Assembly: GCA_012515495.1 (NCBI GenBank)
Contig: JAAYYH010000051.1
Coordinates: 1-7,684 of the forward strand
DNA length: 7,684 bases
Source of the DNA: Coriobacteriaceae bacterium
Lineage (GTDB): Bacteria > Actinomycetota > Coriobacteriia > Coriobacteriales > UBA8131
Direction of reading: 5' to 3'
Numbering within the stretch: the first letter of the stretch is position 1; the number at the start of each line of letters is the position of its first letter. Both the position numbers and the translations under genes were made by a program. Below are positions 1 to 5,606 of this stretch, piece after piece. A model generated the notes under the pieces. It was not told the origin of the DNA. It ran no database searches and worked only from the letters and a program-made list of their open reading frames with translations.

Positions 1-1012
1 AGGCGCCAAGATAGCCGAAGATGATGCCGAATATTCCACCGATGATGCACAACGAGATCGACTCAGCCAAGAACTGCCTGGTGATATCAGAGGTGTGTGC
101 CCCCAGCGATTTGCGAAGACCAATCTCGCGCGTGCGTTCTGTGACATTAGTCAACATCATGTTCATGATGCCGATACCACCTACGAACAACGAAATCGAC
201 GCGATGGCGGTGAGCATGAACGAAAACCCGGCCATCACCATATTAACCTGTTCGATCATCTCCTGCATCGAATAGACGAATACCATATCCTCTTCGACAT
301 TCAGCCGTTGGACGAGGAATTCCTGGGTAGAGCGGGAAAGCGCGACCACATCTACGCCTTCGCTGGCCAAACCGAACACGGCATCGTAGCTCTGACTACC
401 GGTCAAGCGTACTTGAAGAGTGGACACGGGCATGATAATGCTCTCATAGTTCTGACTGGTTCCGCTCCCAACCAAGACACCGATGACCGTATAGCTCTCG
501 CCATTGAGGCCGATTCGCAACGTTTCGCCAATCGCTGCGGCATCCTCAGACCCGAAAAGACTTTTCGCTACTCCTTTACCGATCATCACAACCTTGGCAA
601 CACGTCTCTGATCTTCTTCTGTGAGTGAGCGCCCGCTTTCCAGCTCGATGCTCTGCACTGTACCGTAATTAGCCGTGACACCTGTGATCTGGGCCTCTAT
701 CGAGGCATCCGCTTTTGAGACGGTGGCTACTGTAGCCGCAGTCGCACCGATTTCCTGGTATTCGGGGAATGTCGCAGCGATTGCCTCCAGATCATCGTCG
801 TTGAGCGGTTCCTGCAGCGAGATGATCTGGATCATCCGTGCCTGCTGCAGACCAAGCTCACTCATGAACATATTCTGCATGCCACCGATGAGTGACGTCA
901 TGGCGATAACGCTGGCGATACCGATGATGATTCCCAAGATCGTCAACAGCGAGCGCGCCTTATTGGCCGTGAGCGAGAGCCACGTCTCATATATCAGGTC
1001 TCGGGTGCCCAT
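1..1012 (-). CDS. MacB/YknZ-type ABC transporter permease (FtsX superfamily), C-terminus cut by window edge
   Basis: My translation of the minus strand from ATG at 1012 stays open for 337 codons to the window edge. Residues 18-42 form the first membrane helix, with the family hallmark NKARSLLTILGIIIGIASVI. Residues about 44-255 are the large extracytoplasmic MacB-type domain (GVTANYGTVQ near 111-120, VIGVLVGSG near 176-184). A second helix follows at about 262-285, then the conserved stretch GGIGIMNMM...VTERTREIGLRKSLGA (278-305), then a third helix from about 316. Family members run near 400 residues, so about 50-70 residues and the fourth helix are missing to the left. The protein should be the membrane subunit that couples ATP hydrolysis to export or extracytoplasmic mechanical work. 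Its start overlaps the ATPase stop by one base (TGATG), which indicates translational coupling. The substrate is unknown; MacB, YknZ and general antimicrobial-peptide exporters all fit. Confidence 0.93.
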   Translation of the reverse strand, partial: MGTRDLIYETWLSLTANKARSLLTILGIIIGIASVIAMTSLIGGMQNMFMSELGLQQARMIQIISLQEPLNDDDLEAIAATFPEYQEIGATAATVATVSKADASIEAQITGVTANYGTVQSIELESGRSLTEEDQRRVAKVVMIGKGVAKSLFGSEDAAAIGETLRIGLNGESYTVIGVLVGSGTSQNYESIIMPVSTLQVRLTGSQSYDAVFGLASEGVDVVALSRSTQEFLVQRLNVEEDMVFVYSMQEMIEQVNMVMAGFSFMLTAIASISLFVGGIGIMNMMLTNVTERTREIGLRKSLGAHTSDITRQFLAESISLCIIGGIFGIIFGYLGA

Positions 1013-1680
1013 CAGAGCAATCCATCCCGGATGAATAACGTGCGATCCGCGTGAGCGGCTACCTCGGCCTCATGGGTGATCAAAACGATTGTCCTGCCCG
1101 CCTCACGCAGGCGTGCAAAAGTTTGCAGCACCATCTCACCGGTCGCGGTATCCAGGTTTCCCGTAGGCTCATCAGCTAAGATCAGCGCTGGGTTGTTCAC
1201 CAAAGCTCGAGCGATAGCCACGCGCTGCATCTGTCCTCCGGATATCTCATTGCTCTTGTGTAGATAGAAACGGTCCTCGAGCCCTACCGAGCGCAGAGCC
1301 GCTCTGGCTCGAGCTTCGCGTTCGGCACGCGGACAACGGGTATATACAAGCGGGAGCATAACATTGCGCAGAATGGTGGCGCGTGGCAGGAGGTTAAAAG
1401 ACTGGAAGACGAAGCCAATCCGTGTCGCTCGCAGATCGGCCAGCTCGTTATCGTCGTAGGCCTCTGTATCCACTCCCTCGAAGATGTAGCTACCCGATGT
1501 CGGCTTATCCAGGCAGCCCAAGATATTCATCAGTGTGGATTTGCCCGAGCCAGAAGGGCCCATGATGGCAACGAACTCTCCCTGCTCCACCGCGAAGCTG
1601 ACACCGCGCAAGGCCTGAGTACTACCGGCTTTGGTCACGTAAGTTCTACAGAGGTTCGATACTTCGAGTACGGCAGGCAT
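1012..1680 (-). CDS. MacB/LolD/YknY-type ABC transporter ATP-binding protein
   Basis: This 222-residue cytoplasmic ATPase would energise the adjacent permease. All nucleotide-binding motifs are present: Walker A GPSGSGKST at 41-49, Q-loop glutamine 93 in FQSFNLLPR, signature ISGGQMQRVAIARAL at 146-160, Walker B ALILADEPTGNLD at 165-177 with catalytic Glu171, and the H-loop histidine 203 in LITHE. Length and motif wording are typical of the stand-alone MacB/LolD/YknY subfamily. The ATG at 1680 is supported by GAGG ten bases upstream, inside the end of the adaptor gene; the gap to that gene is six bases. It makes a tight operon with the adaptor upstream and the permease downstream. The signature has SGGQMQR where the subfamily usually has SGGQQQR, a mild variation. 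The domain assignment is secure; the substrate is not. Confidence 0.96.
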   Translation of the reverse strand: MPAVLEVSNLCRTYVTKAGSTQALRGVSFAVEQGEFVAIMGPSGSGKSTLMNILGCLDKPTSGSYIFEGVDTEAYDDNELADLRATRIGFVFQSFNLLPRATILRNVMLPLVYTRCPRAEREARARAALRSVGLEDRFYLHKSNEISGGQMQRVAIARALVNNPALILADEPTGNLDTATGEMVLQTFARLREAGRTIVLITHEAEVAAHADRTLFIRDGLL

Positions 1681-1686
1681 CGGCGG

Positions 1687-3177
1687 TTATCCTCGATCAT
1701 CCGCTGACGAGCTCGAGCCAACAGAGGAAAGCCCCCCAACTCCAGCCAGGAAGCCGGTCTGTGTTGAGAGCAGGACTTTGTCTCCGGCTCGCAGTCTTTC
1801 GCTGCGTACAGCGACGATGCTGTCGTTACCGGCAATGACCTCCACGGCTACCCGAATGACTTCGCCTTCATCAGTTATTACGTCCAAAGCAGGACCGGTC
1901 TCGGTTTCGACAACAGTTGTTGGCTTAACCAGCAGCACATTTTCGATTACCTGTATAGTGATCTCCGCAGAAGCGGACATACCAATCTTCAGACGTGGAT
2001 CGGGATGCTCGATCAACAGCTCGACAGGATAATAGACAATGGAGCCGGCTCCCCCAACCGCCATCCCAGCTTCAGAATTGGCGGATGTCGATGAGATCCT
2101 GCTAACTGTCGCTTCAGCTATGTAGTCGGGAAGAGCGTCGAAGCTGATTGCTGCTTGCTGCCCAACCTCCAACTGCAAGATATCGATCTCGTTGACATTC
2201 ATGGTGACAGTCATCTTCGACAGATCAGCGATCTGCATCGCGGATTTGCCAGACGAAGCCAGAGTCGAGAGCTTGACACCGCGCTGAAGATTCTGTTGGA
2301 CTACCTGTCCGGATATTGGCGCGTTGATCTTGCGTTTACCTGCCATCTCGACAGCTTGATCCAATAAAGCCTGTGCATCGTTTACCTGGAGGTAGGCCGC
2401 TTCTATCTGCTGCTGAGCTGCGATGATCTGTGCATCGGCACTCTCATACTGAAGCCAGGAGGCGTCTAGCTGTTGCTTGGCAGCTATCTCGTCGAATGGC
2501 TGATGCGTAGCTTCCGCGGCAGCTCGCGCTGCGTCAATCTGTGCCTTAAGCTGTTGGTGGTCGCTGAGTGCCGATGCCGCCAAGCTCTTGGCGCTGTCGC
2601 GGGACTGCACTGCTCCACTTGCTGCGAGGTTAGCTCCATCCAGTGCTCTTTGCGCGCTTTGCACTTGTCTGTCAAGTTCAGGATTCTCGATACTGAAGAG
2701 CAACTGACCGGCTTCGACTCTGTCTCCTTCGTTGACTTCGATGTCGGCGATCGTGCCATCGACTTCGGGAGTCACCGTCACCGATTCCAGGGCTTTGAGA
2801 GTGCCACTGCCACTGATGGTATCCGAGAATGTCCCTTTGGTCACCGTCTCGGTGGTCGGTACGGATTCATCTTGGGGAGGAAACAGGAATTGCGTGAACA
2901 GCAGATAGGCTCCCGCCACCAGAACAAGCACCAACAACACACCTGCCACAACCCATTTGGTTTTCTTCTTGCGTTTCCTTCGTGATCCCCTGGTCTCCAC
3001 TGTCTTGTAAGATTGGAGCTCACGAGCCGCTCTGTCAGTCTCTTCGATAGTCAATGGTCTGGCGGTAATCAGAGCTTCGGTCTGCTCTAGTGAATCTCTG
3101 TCCTCGCCGATTTGCGGCGACTTACCGGTATTGTTACCTGTGCCTACCAAGCCGTCCCCAGATCGTTCAACCGCCAT
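1687..3177 (-). CDS. MacA/YknX-like membrane-fusion adaptor (HlyD family) of the ABC exporter
   Basis: The protein has 496 residues, longer than typical MacA (about 370). Residues 1-74 are hydrophilic and predicted cytoplasmic, ending in a very basic run (RGSRRKRKKKTK, 63-74). One membrane helix spans about 75-94. The first half of the lipoyl/barrel-sandwich domain lies near 128-163 (VTPEVDGTIADIEVNEGDRV). An Ala/Gln-rich coiled-coil hairpin covers about 165-280, and the second lipoyl half is at 283-317 (INAPISGQVV). A beta-barrel region covers about 320-410 (YYPVELLIEHPDPRLKIGMSA), a membrane-proximal domain about 411-475, and a Gly/Ser-rich tail ends the protein. AGGA lies six bases before the ATG at 3177. 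The adaptor should sit on the outer face of the membrane and connect the MacB-like permease to its substrate path. No TolC-like partner is in the window, which fits a Gram-positive YknX-type role. Substrate unknown. Confidence 0.92.
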   Translation of the reverse strand: MAVERSGDGLVGTGNNTGKSPQIGEDRDSLEQTEALITARPLTIEETDRAARELQSYKTVETRGSRRKRKKKTKWVVAGVLLVLVLVAGAYLLFTQFLFPPQDESVPTTETVTKGTFSDTISGSGTLKALESVTVTPEVDGTIADIEVNEGDRVEAGQLLFSIENPELDRQVQSAQRALDGANLAASGAVQSRDSAKSLAASALSDHQQLKAQIDAARAAAEATHQPFDEIAAKQQLDASWLQYESADAQIIAAQQQIEAAYLQVNDAQALLDQAVEMAGKRKINAPISGQVVQQNLQRGVKLSTLASSGKSAMQIADLSKMTVTMNVNEIDILQLEVGQQAAISFDALPDYIAEATVSRISSTSANSEAGMAVGGAGSIVYYPVELLIEHPDPRLKIGMSASAEITIQVIENVLLVKPTTVVETETGPALDVITDEGEVIRVAVEVIAGNDSIVAVRSERLRAGDKVLLSTQTGFLAGVGGLSSVGSSSSADDRG

Positions 3178-3210
3178 GGATCATCCTATCTTCCCTGCGC
3201 AACCGCTTTT

Positions 3211-3234
3211 CTATTGTTATTTGATCATCAATAG
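3211..3234. repeat. Inverted repeat in front of the adaptor gene, possible operator
   Basis: CTATTG at 3211-3216 and CAATAG at 3229-3234 are perfect complements separated by 12 bases, and the interval contains the near-palindrome TTGATCATCAA at 3221-3231. It lies 34-57 bases before the adaptor start codon and just downstream of the weak promoter candidate at 3246-3274. A regulator site is possible. AT-rich dyads of this length also occur by chance, so this is a weak call. Confidence 0.25.
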
Positions 3235-3245
3235 TCTAACCAGAC

Positions 3246-3274
3246 AAGATAACAACAGGGTGACAACCAGCCAA
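3246..3274 (-). promoter_or_regulatory. Candidate sigma-70-type promoter for the ABC exporter operon
   Basis: Read on the minus strand, TTGGCT (3274-3269) and TATCTT (3251-3246) are separated by exactly 17 bases. Each hexamer matches the consensus at four of six positions. The predicted start near 3239 would give a leader of about 60 bases before the adaptor ATG at 3177. The match is modest; read-through from the upstream membrane-protein genes is an alternative. Confidence 0.25.
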
Positions 3275-3304
3275 CAGCAAAGGACCATCGTGGTTCATCC
3301 CTGG

Positions 3305-3325
3305 AAAAGCTTGGCTTACCAATGC
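3305..3325 (-). terminator. Weak intrinsic terminator candidate after the 288-residue membrane protein gene
   Basis: On the minus strand, GC(A)TTGG and CCAAGC can pair around the loop TAAG (3325-3309), with one bulged A. The stem is followed directly by TTTT (3308-3305). It begins about 50 bases after the stop codon at 3375. The stem is short and the T-run has only four bases, so termination would be partial at best. Confidence 0.3.
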
Positions 3326-3374
3326 CTAATCCCTGAGAGAGATCTCGCATCTAAGGACAATCATTGAGAGCTTC

Positions 3375-4241
3375 CTACATCAGCCGAAGATGTATCGTCC
3401 GGTTCGATTCGGTCTGCACCGTGGTGGTTGTCTCGGTTTCAGCATTGTAATCATAGGTGATGGTGATACTCCAGGCTGTAGGCGCAGCCTCGGCTGTTGT
3501 CTTTCCGGGAAGCGTGAAACTTTGCTTCTTGACACGTTTGATCTCCGCATCAGGATCGACATAGGTGGTATAGGCATCTACCTCAGGCGCCTGATAGGTG
3601 AAATCGGCAGCCTTGATCCCAGCGGATTTAAGGATGCCCTTGAATGTATCAACAGTCCCCACTAGGCTCGCGAAGTCCGATGTCGGATAGCCGAGCAGGT
3701 CCATGGAGGCAACGTAGTAGAGCTCGATTATCTTGCCCTCTTCATCCAGACTGGCGTAGATGTTGAGGATCTCTGCCTTGACCCGAGTGCCGAACGTGCT
3801 ACTCGAGGCTGAATTGGTGTTACTGCTCTTCGTCAAAGGTTCATAGGTAAAGGTGGCCAGCTGCTTGATGTCGGTATTCTCTTCGTCAGAGACCTCTTCG
3901 GTTTTTGTCAGCTGATAATCTACACCCAGTCTGGCACTTGCCTCGGTGATGGTCAGCCCAAAACAGGAAACCAAGTCTGGAATAGTCGTCGTCTTGACGC
4001 GAGCAGCTTCGGGAATCTCAGTATCCTTGACATCACTGCCGGAGATATCCTCAATGGGCTTGACAACCTGAGCATCGTTATCCTTATCCATGAAGATGAA
4101 GTTATAGGAGACAACTGCCAGCGCGGCGATGGCCAAGATCAGCAACACGATGATGGAAATCAAGATGATCTTAGTACGACGTGCCTGGGACTCCCGCTCG
4201 GACATCTCGGTATTCGCCTGGGTATCGTTCTCGTTTGCCAA
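3375..4241 (-). CDS. Membrane-anchored hypothetical protein with extracellular domain and PASTA-like stretch
   Basis: I do not recognise this 288-residue protein. The start is TTG at 4241: GAGGTGA lies six bases upstream, and the nearest in-frame ATG (residue 13) lacks such a signal. Residues 1-23 are polar and end in basic residues (RRTK), and one strong membrane helix spans about 24-50. The remainder, rich in Thr, Ser, Asp and Glu, is predicted outside the cell. Residues 85-115 (TTIPDLVSCFG...ITEASARLGVDYQL) resemble the start of a PASTA domain (hPDLvG.t..eA...L), but only one partial copy is visible. A Ser/Asn-rich linker lies near 138-148, and the C-terminal part contains beta-like alternating segments. 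It lies 17 bases after the preceding small membrane-protein gene, so the two are almost certainly cotranscribed. The link to the exporter 197 bases further on is uncertain. Confidence 0.82.
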   Translation of the reverse strand: MANENDTQANTEMSERESQARRTKIILISIIVLLILAIAALAVVSYNFIFMDKDNDAQVVKPIEDISGSDVKDTEIPEAARVKTTTIPDLVSCFGLTITEASARLGVDYQLTKTEEVSDEENTDIKQLATFTYEPLTKSSNTNSASSSTFGTRVKAEILNIYASLDEEGKIIELYYVASMDLLGYPTSDFASLVGTVDTFKGILKSAGIKAADFTYQAPEVDAYTTYVDPDAEIKRVKKQSFTLPGKTTAEAAPTAWSITITYDYNAETETTTTVQTESNRTIHLRLM

Positions 4242-4247
4242 ACCTAT

Positions 4248-4254
4248 TCACCTC
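4248..4254 (-). promoter_or_regulatory. Shine-Dalgarno site that sets a TTG start
   Basis: The minus strand reads GAGGTGA, a seven-base match to the 16S rRNA tail complement, followed by six bases and then TTG at 4241. The only ATG nearby (4257-4255) is followed two codons later by a stop, so the TTG is the sensible start of the 288-residue protein. Confidence 0.7.
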
Positions 4255-4258
4255 ATCG

Positions 4259-4693
4259 TCAGAAAGGTAGATTGATGATTCCCCAATAATCCATGATGTA
4301 CGCGGCCGCGGCAATGACTCCCAGTCCACAGAGCACCAAGGTGATCTTGCGCGCCGTCAACATTGGTTGCTCGTCTTTGTCGATGGTATCATCGGGTCCC
4401 ACATCTTGCTGACTCGATGACTCTGGCAAAGACTTCGATGATGGCTCCGATTTATGATCTTCACAATCAGATGATCCCGACGAATCTTTTGCTGCTTCGA
4501 TCACCGAGGATACAATCTTCCCAGACTCTCTTGGTGATTTCGTAGCTCCAACCAACTCAACCGCACCGATGAGCTCGATTTCCTCTTCAGGTGATTCGGA
4601 CACATCTGCCCCTTGGCCGATAGTGATATGCGAGAATCTGGAGGGATCCGCTGTGTTCATATTGCCTTTCATCTGAAAGCGCGCATACACCAT
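4259..4693 (-). CDS. Small acidic/serine-rich protein with a C-terminal membrane segment (hypothetical)
   Basis: I do not recognise this 144-residue protein. Residues 1-112 are hydrophilic: an acidic stretch (ESPEEEIELIG, 33-43) and a low-complexity Ser/Asp/Glu region (about 66-108). Residues about 117-135 (ITLVLCGLGVIAAAAYIMDY) form the only membrane helix, preceded by Arg-Lys, leaving about ten residues beyond it. The positive-inside rule suggests a cytoplasmic N-terminus and a tail-anchored arrangement. Three in-frame ATGs exist (residues 1, 8 and 12). ATG at 4660 (residue 12) has GAAAGG four bases upstream, rather close; ATG at 4693 has only a weak TAAGA. The real start is therefore uncertain. 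It is followed after 17 bases by the 288-residue membrane protein gene, so the two probably work together. A perfect TATAAT lies 41 bases before the first ATG. Confidence 0.7.
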   Translation of the reverse strand: MVYARFQMKGNMNTADPSRFSHITIGQGADVSESPEEEIELIGAVELVGATKSPRESGKIVSSVIEAAKDSSGSSDCEDHKSEPSSKSLPESSSQQDVGPDDTIDKDEQPMLTARKITLVLCGLGVIAAAAYIMDYWGIINLPF

Positions 4694-4700
4694 TCTTACA

Positions 4701-4728
4701 ATACTGGAATCAGCAGTGAACCCAGTAT
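4701..4728. repeat. 7-bp inverted repeat at predicted transcription start, operator-like
   Basis: ATACTGG at 4701-4707 and CCAGTAT at 4722-4728 are perfect complements across a 14-base interval. With the TATAAT at 4739-4734, transcription would start near 4727, so the dyad would cover about +1 to +27. This is a classic place for repressor binding; it could also form a hairpin at the extreme 5' end of the leader. The regulator is unknown. Confidence 0.4.
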
Positions 4729-4733
4729 GGATG

Positions 4734-4739
4734 ATTATA
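4734..4739 (-). promoter_or_regulatory. Perfect -10 box (TATAAT) for the two membrane-protein genes
   Basis: The minus strand reads CGC-TATAAT-CATCC, with TATAAT at 4739-4734. The hexamer 17 bases upstream is CTGTCG, a poor -35, and it lies inside the 4750-4769 hairpin. A regulated or activator-dependent promoter would fit. The leader to the first possible ATG (4693) would be about 34 bases. Confidence 0.45.
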
Positions 4740-4749
4740 GCGTTTCTGA

Positions 4750-4769
4750 GCTTTGCCGACAGGCAAAGC
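4750..4769. repeat. Perfect 8-bp hairpin between hisE and the membrane-protein genes
   Basis: GCTTTGCC (4750-4757) and GGCAAAGC (4762-4769) pair perfectly around a four-base loop. It lies about 160 bases after the hisE stop. In the direction of his transcription it is followed by TCAGAAACG, which is not a T-run, so it is not a standard intrinsic terminator. Read the other way, it is followed by a pyrimidine-rich stretch. It overlaps the -35 region of the TATAAT promoter and could instead be a protein-binding site or an RNA end-protecting stem. Confidence 0.45.
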
Positions 4770-4852
4770 GTCGCTTCTTCCGCATAATTCCATCCTTACG
4801 TCGAACATCTTCGAACGCGAACGGCTTGCATCACCGATAATCAGAAGCGACG
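4769..4852. repeat. Long-range 10-bp inverted repeat in the hisE downstream region
   Basis: CGTCGCTTCT (4769-4778) and AGAAGCGACG (4843-4852) are perfect complements separated by 64 bases. One arm abuts the 8-bp hairpin at 4750-4769. A second, 7-bp pair (TGAGCGC at 4875-4881 and GCGCTCA at 4924-4930) encloses the end of hisE. Together they suggest the 3' tail of the his transcript can fold. No known RNA family was recognised. Confidence 0.3.
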
Positions 4853-4927
4853 ATCGAGAGGACAATCGAGATGATGAGCGCCGAGAAAGCTCGATGTCGA
4901 TTACATCCAAGCCTGACAGATCCGCGC

Positions 4928-5245
4928 TCAGCGCATACGGGCGTTAAGTTCTCCGGCTAATTCGGCACTTGAGATACCGGTCCTCTCGAAAAGTACCAGC
5001 AGATGATAGAACAGATCGGCCGCCTCATACCTGATGTGATCATGGTCTTGGTCCTTGACGGCCAAAACCAACTCAGTTGACTCCTCGCCGATCTTCTTCA
5101 GCAACATATCCATTGGCGCTGTCAGTAATCTGGCAGTATAGCTGTGTTCGGGCGACGCGTCTCGTCTACACTTGATTGTTTCAGCAAGCTGCGCGAGCGT
5201 ACAGCCAAGATCGCCATCTACGACATTCTCAGTTCTCTCCCCCAT
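4928..5245 (-). CDS. hisE: Phosphoribosyl-ATP pyrophosphatase
   Basis: HisE carries out the second step of histidine synthesis, hydrolysing phosphoribosyl-ATP to phosphoribosyl-AMP and pyrophosphate in the cytoplasm. The 105-residue length is normal for a stand-alone HisE. The MazG-like all-alpha fold is seen in SYTARLL (35-41), the metal-binding helix KIGEESTELVLAVK (51-64, with Glu54, Glu55 and Glu58) and YEAADLFYHLLVLF (73-86, with Glu74 and Asp77). The ATG at 5245 has AAAGG six bases upstream and lies inside the end of hisI, a 17-base overlap in another frame. It is the last gene of the his cluster in this window, directly after hisI. The two activities are fused as HisIE in enterobacteria but separate here. 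Confidence 0.95.
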   Translation of the reverse strand: MGERTENVVDGDLGCTLAQLAETIKCRRDASPEHSYTARLLTAPMDMLLKKIGEESTELVLAVKDQDHDHIRYEAADLFYHLLVLFERTGISSAELAGELNARMR

Positions 5246-5606
5246 TTTCGACCTTTCTGAAAAAACAGCTGCGATGGCCAGTATGACAAGCCGGACCGGG
5301 ACTATCGACCTTGATCAACAGACAGTCGGCGTCACAATCATAGAATAGTTCGACAACACGCTGAGTATTACCACTCGTCGCGCCCTTGTTCCAAAGTTCC
5401 TGTCGTGAGCGACTCCAAAACCAAGTTACTTTGGTCTGTTGAGTTAGCCTCAGAGCCTCGGCATTCATGTATGCCAACATCAGAACCTCGCCGCTGTCGT
5501 ATTGCTGCACGATCGCGGGTATCAGTCCATTGTCGTCGTATCGAAGATCCATCATCGGGTTCCCATCCAGAGCTAGCGGCTTGCAGTTCTCTGATACGGC
5601 TGCCAT
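5229..5606 (-). CDS. hisI: Phosphoribosyl-AMP cyclohydrolase
   Basis: HisI opens the adenine ring of phosphoribosyl-AMP to give ProFAR, the third step of histidine synthesis. The 125-residue protein shows SRSRQELWNKGATSGNTQ (65-82), then YDCDADCLL (89-97) carrying the metal-binding aspartates 90, 92 and 94 and zinc cysteine 91, then ACHTGHRSCF (106-115) with zinc cysteines 107 and 114. This is the complete active-site set known from archaeal and bacterial HisI. The start ATG at 5606 shares one base with the hisF stop (TAATG), with little independent Shine-Dalgarno signal, so translation is probably coupled to hisF. There is no C-terminal pyrophosphatase domain; that activity is the overlapping hisE gene. 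Confidence 0.95.
   Translation of the reverse strand: MAAVSENCKPLALDGNPMMDLRYDDNGLIPAIVQQYDSGEVLMLAYMNAEALRLTQQTKVTWFWSRSRQELWNKGATSGNTQRVVELFYDCDADCLLIKVDSPGPACHTGHRSCFFRKVENGGEN

Noticed and set aside
95..628. 177-codon open frame on the plus strand
   Set aside because: It lies entirely antisense to the permease gene, whose minus-strand frame reads continuously through conserved MacB motifs; the plus-strand product has no recognisable features.
2473..2985. 170-codon plus-strand frame
   Set aside because: Antisense to the adaptor coiled-coil and lipoyl region; explained by codon structure of the real gene.
4710..4910. 66-codon minus-strand frame (TTG start) after hisE
   Set aside because: Weak ribosome site, a Ser/Arg-rich composition typical of chance frames, and it runs through the hairpin and promoter region; not supported as a gene.
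4753..4947. 64-codon plus-strand frame in the hisE downstream gap
   Set aside because: No ribosome site seen, overlaps the end of hisE antisense, highly charged chance-like composition.
5229..5606. hisI/hisE as a frameshifted hisIE fusion
   Set aside because: Both proteins have full normal stand-alone lengths, and hisE has its own ATG and Shine-Dalgarno site, so a genuine split is more likely than a broken fusion.
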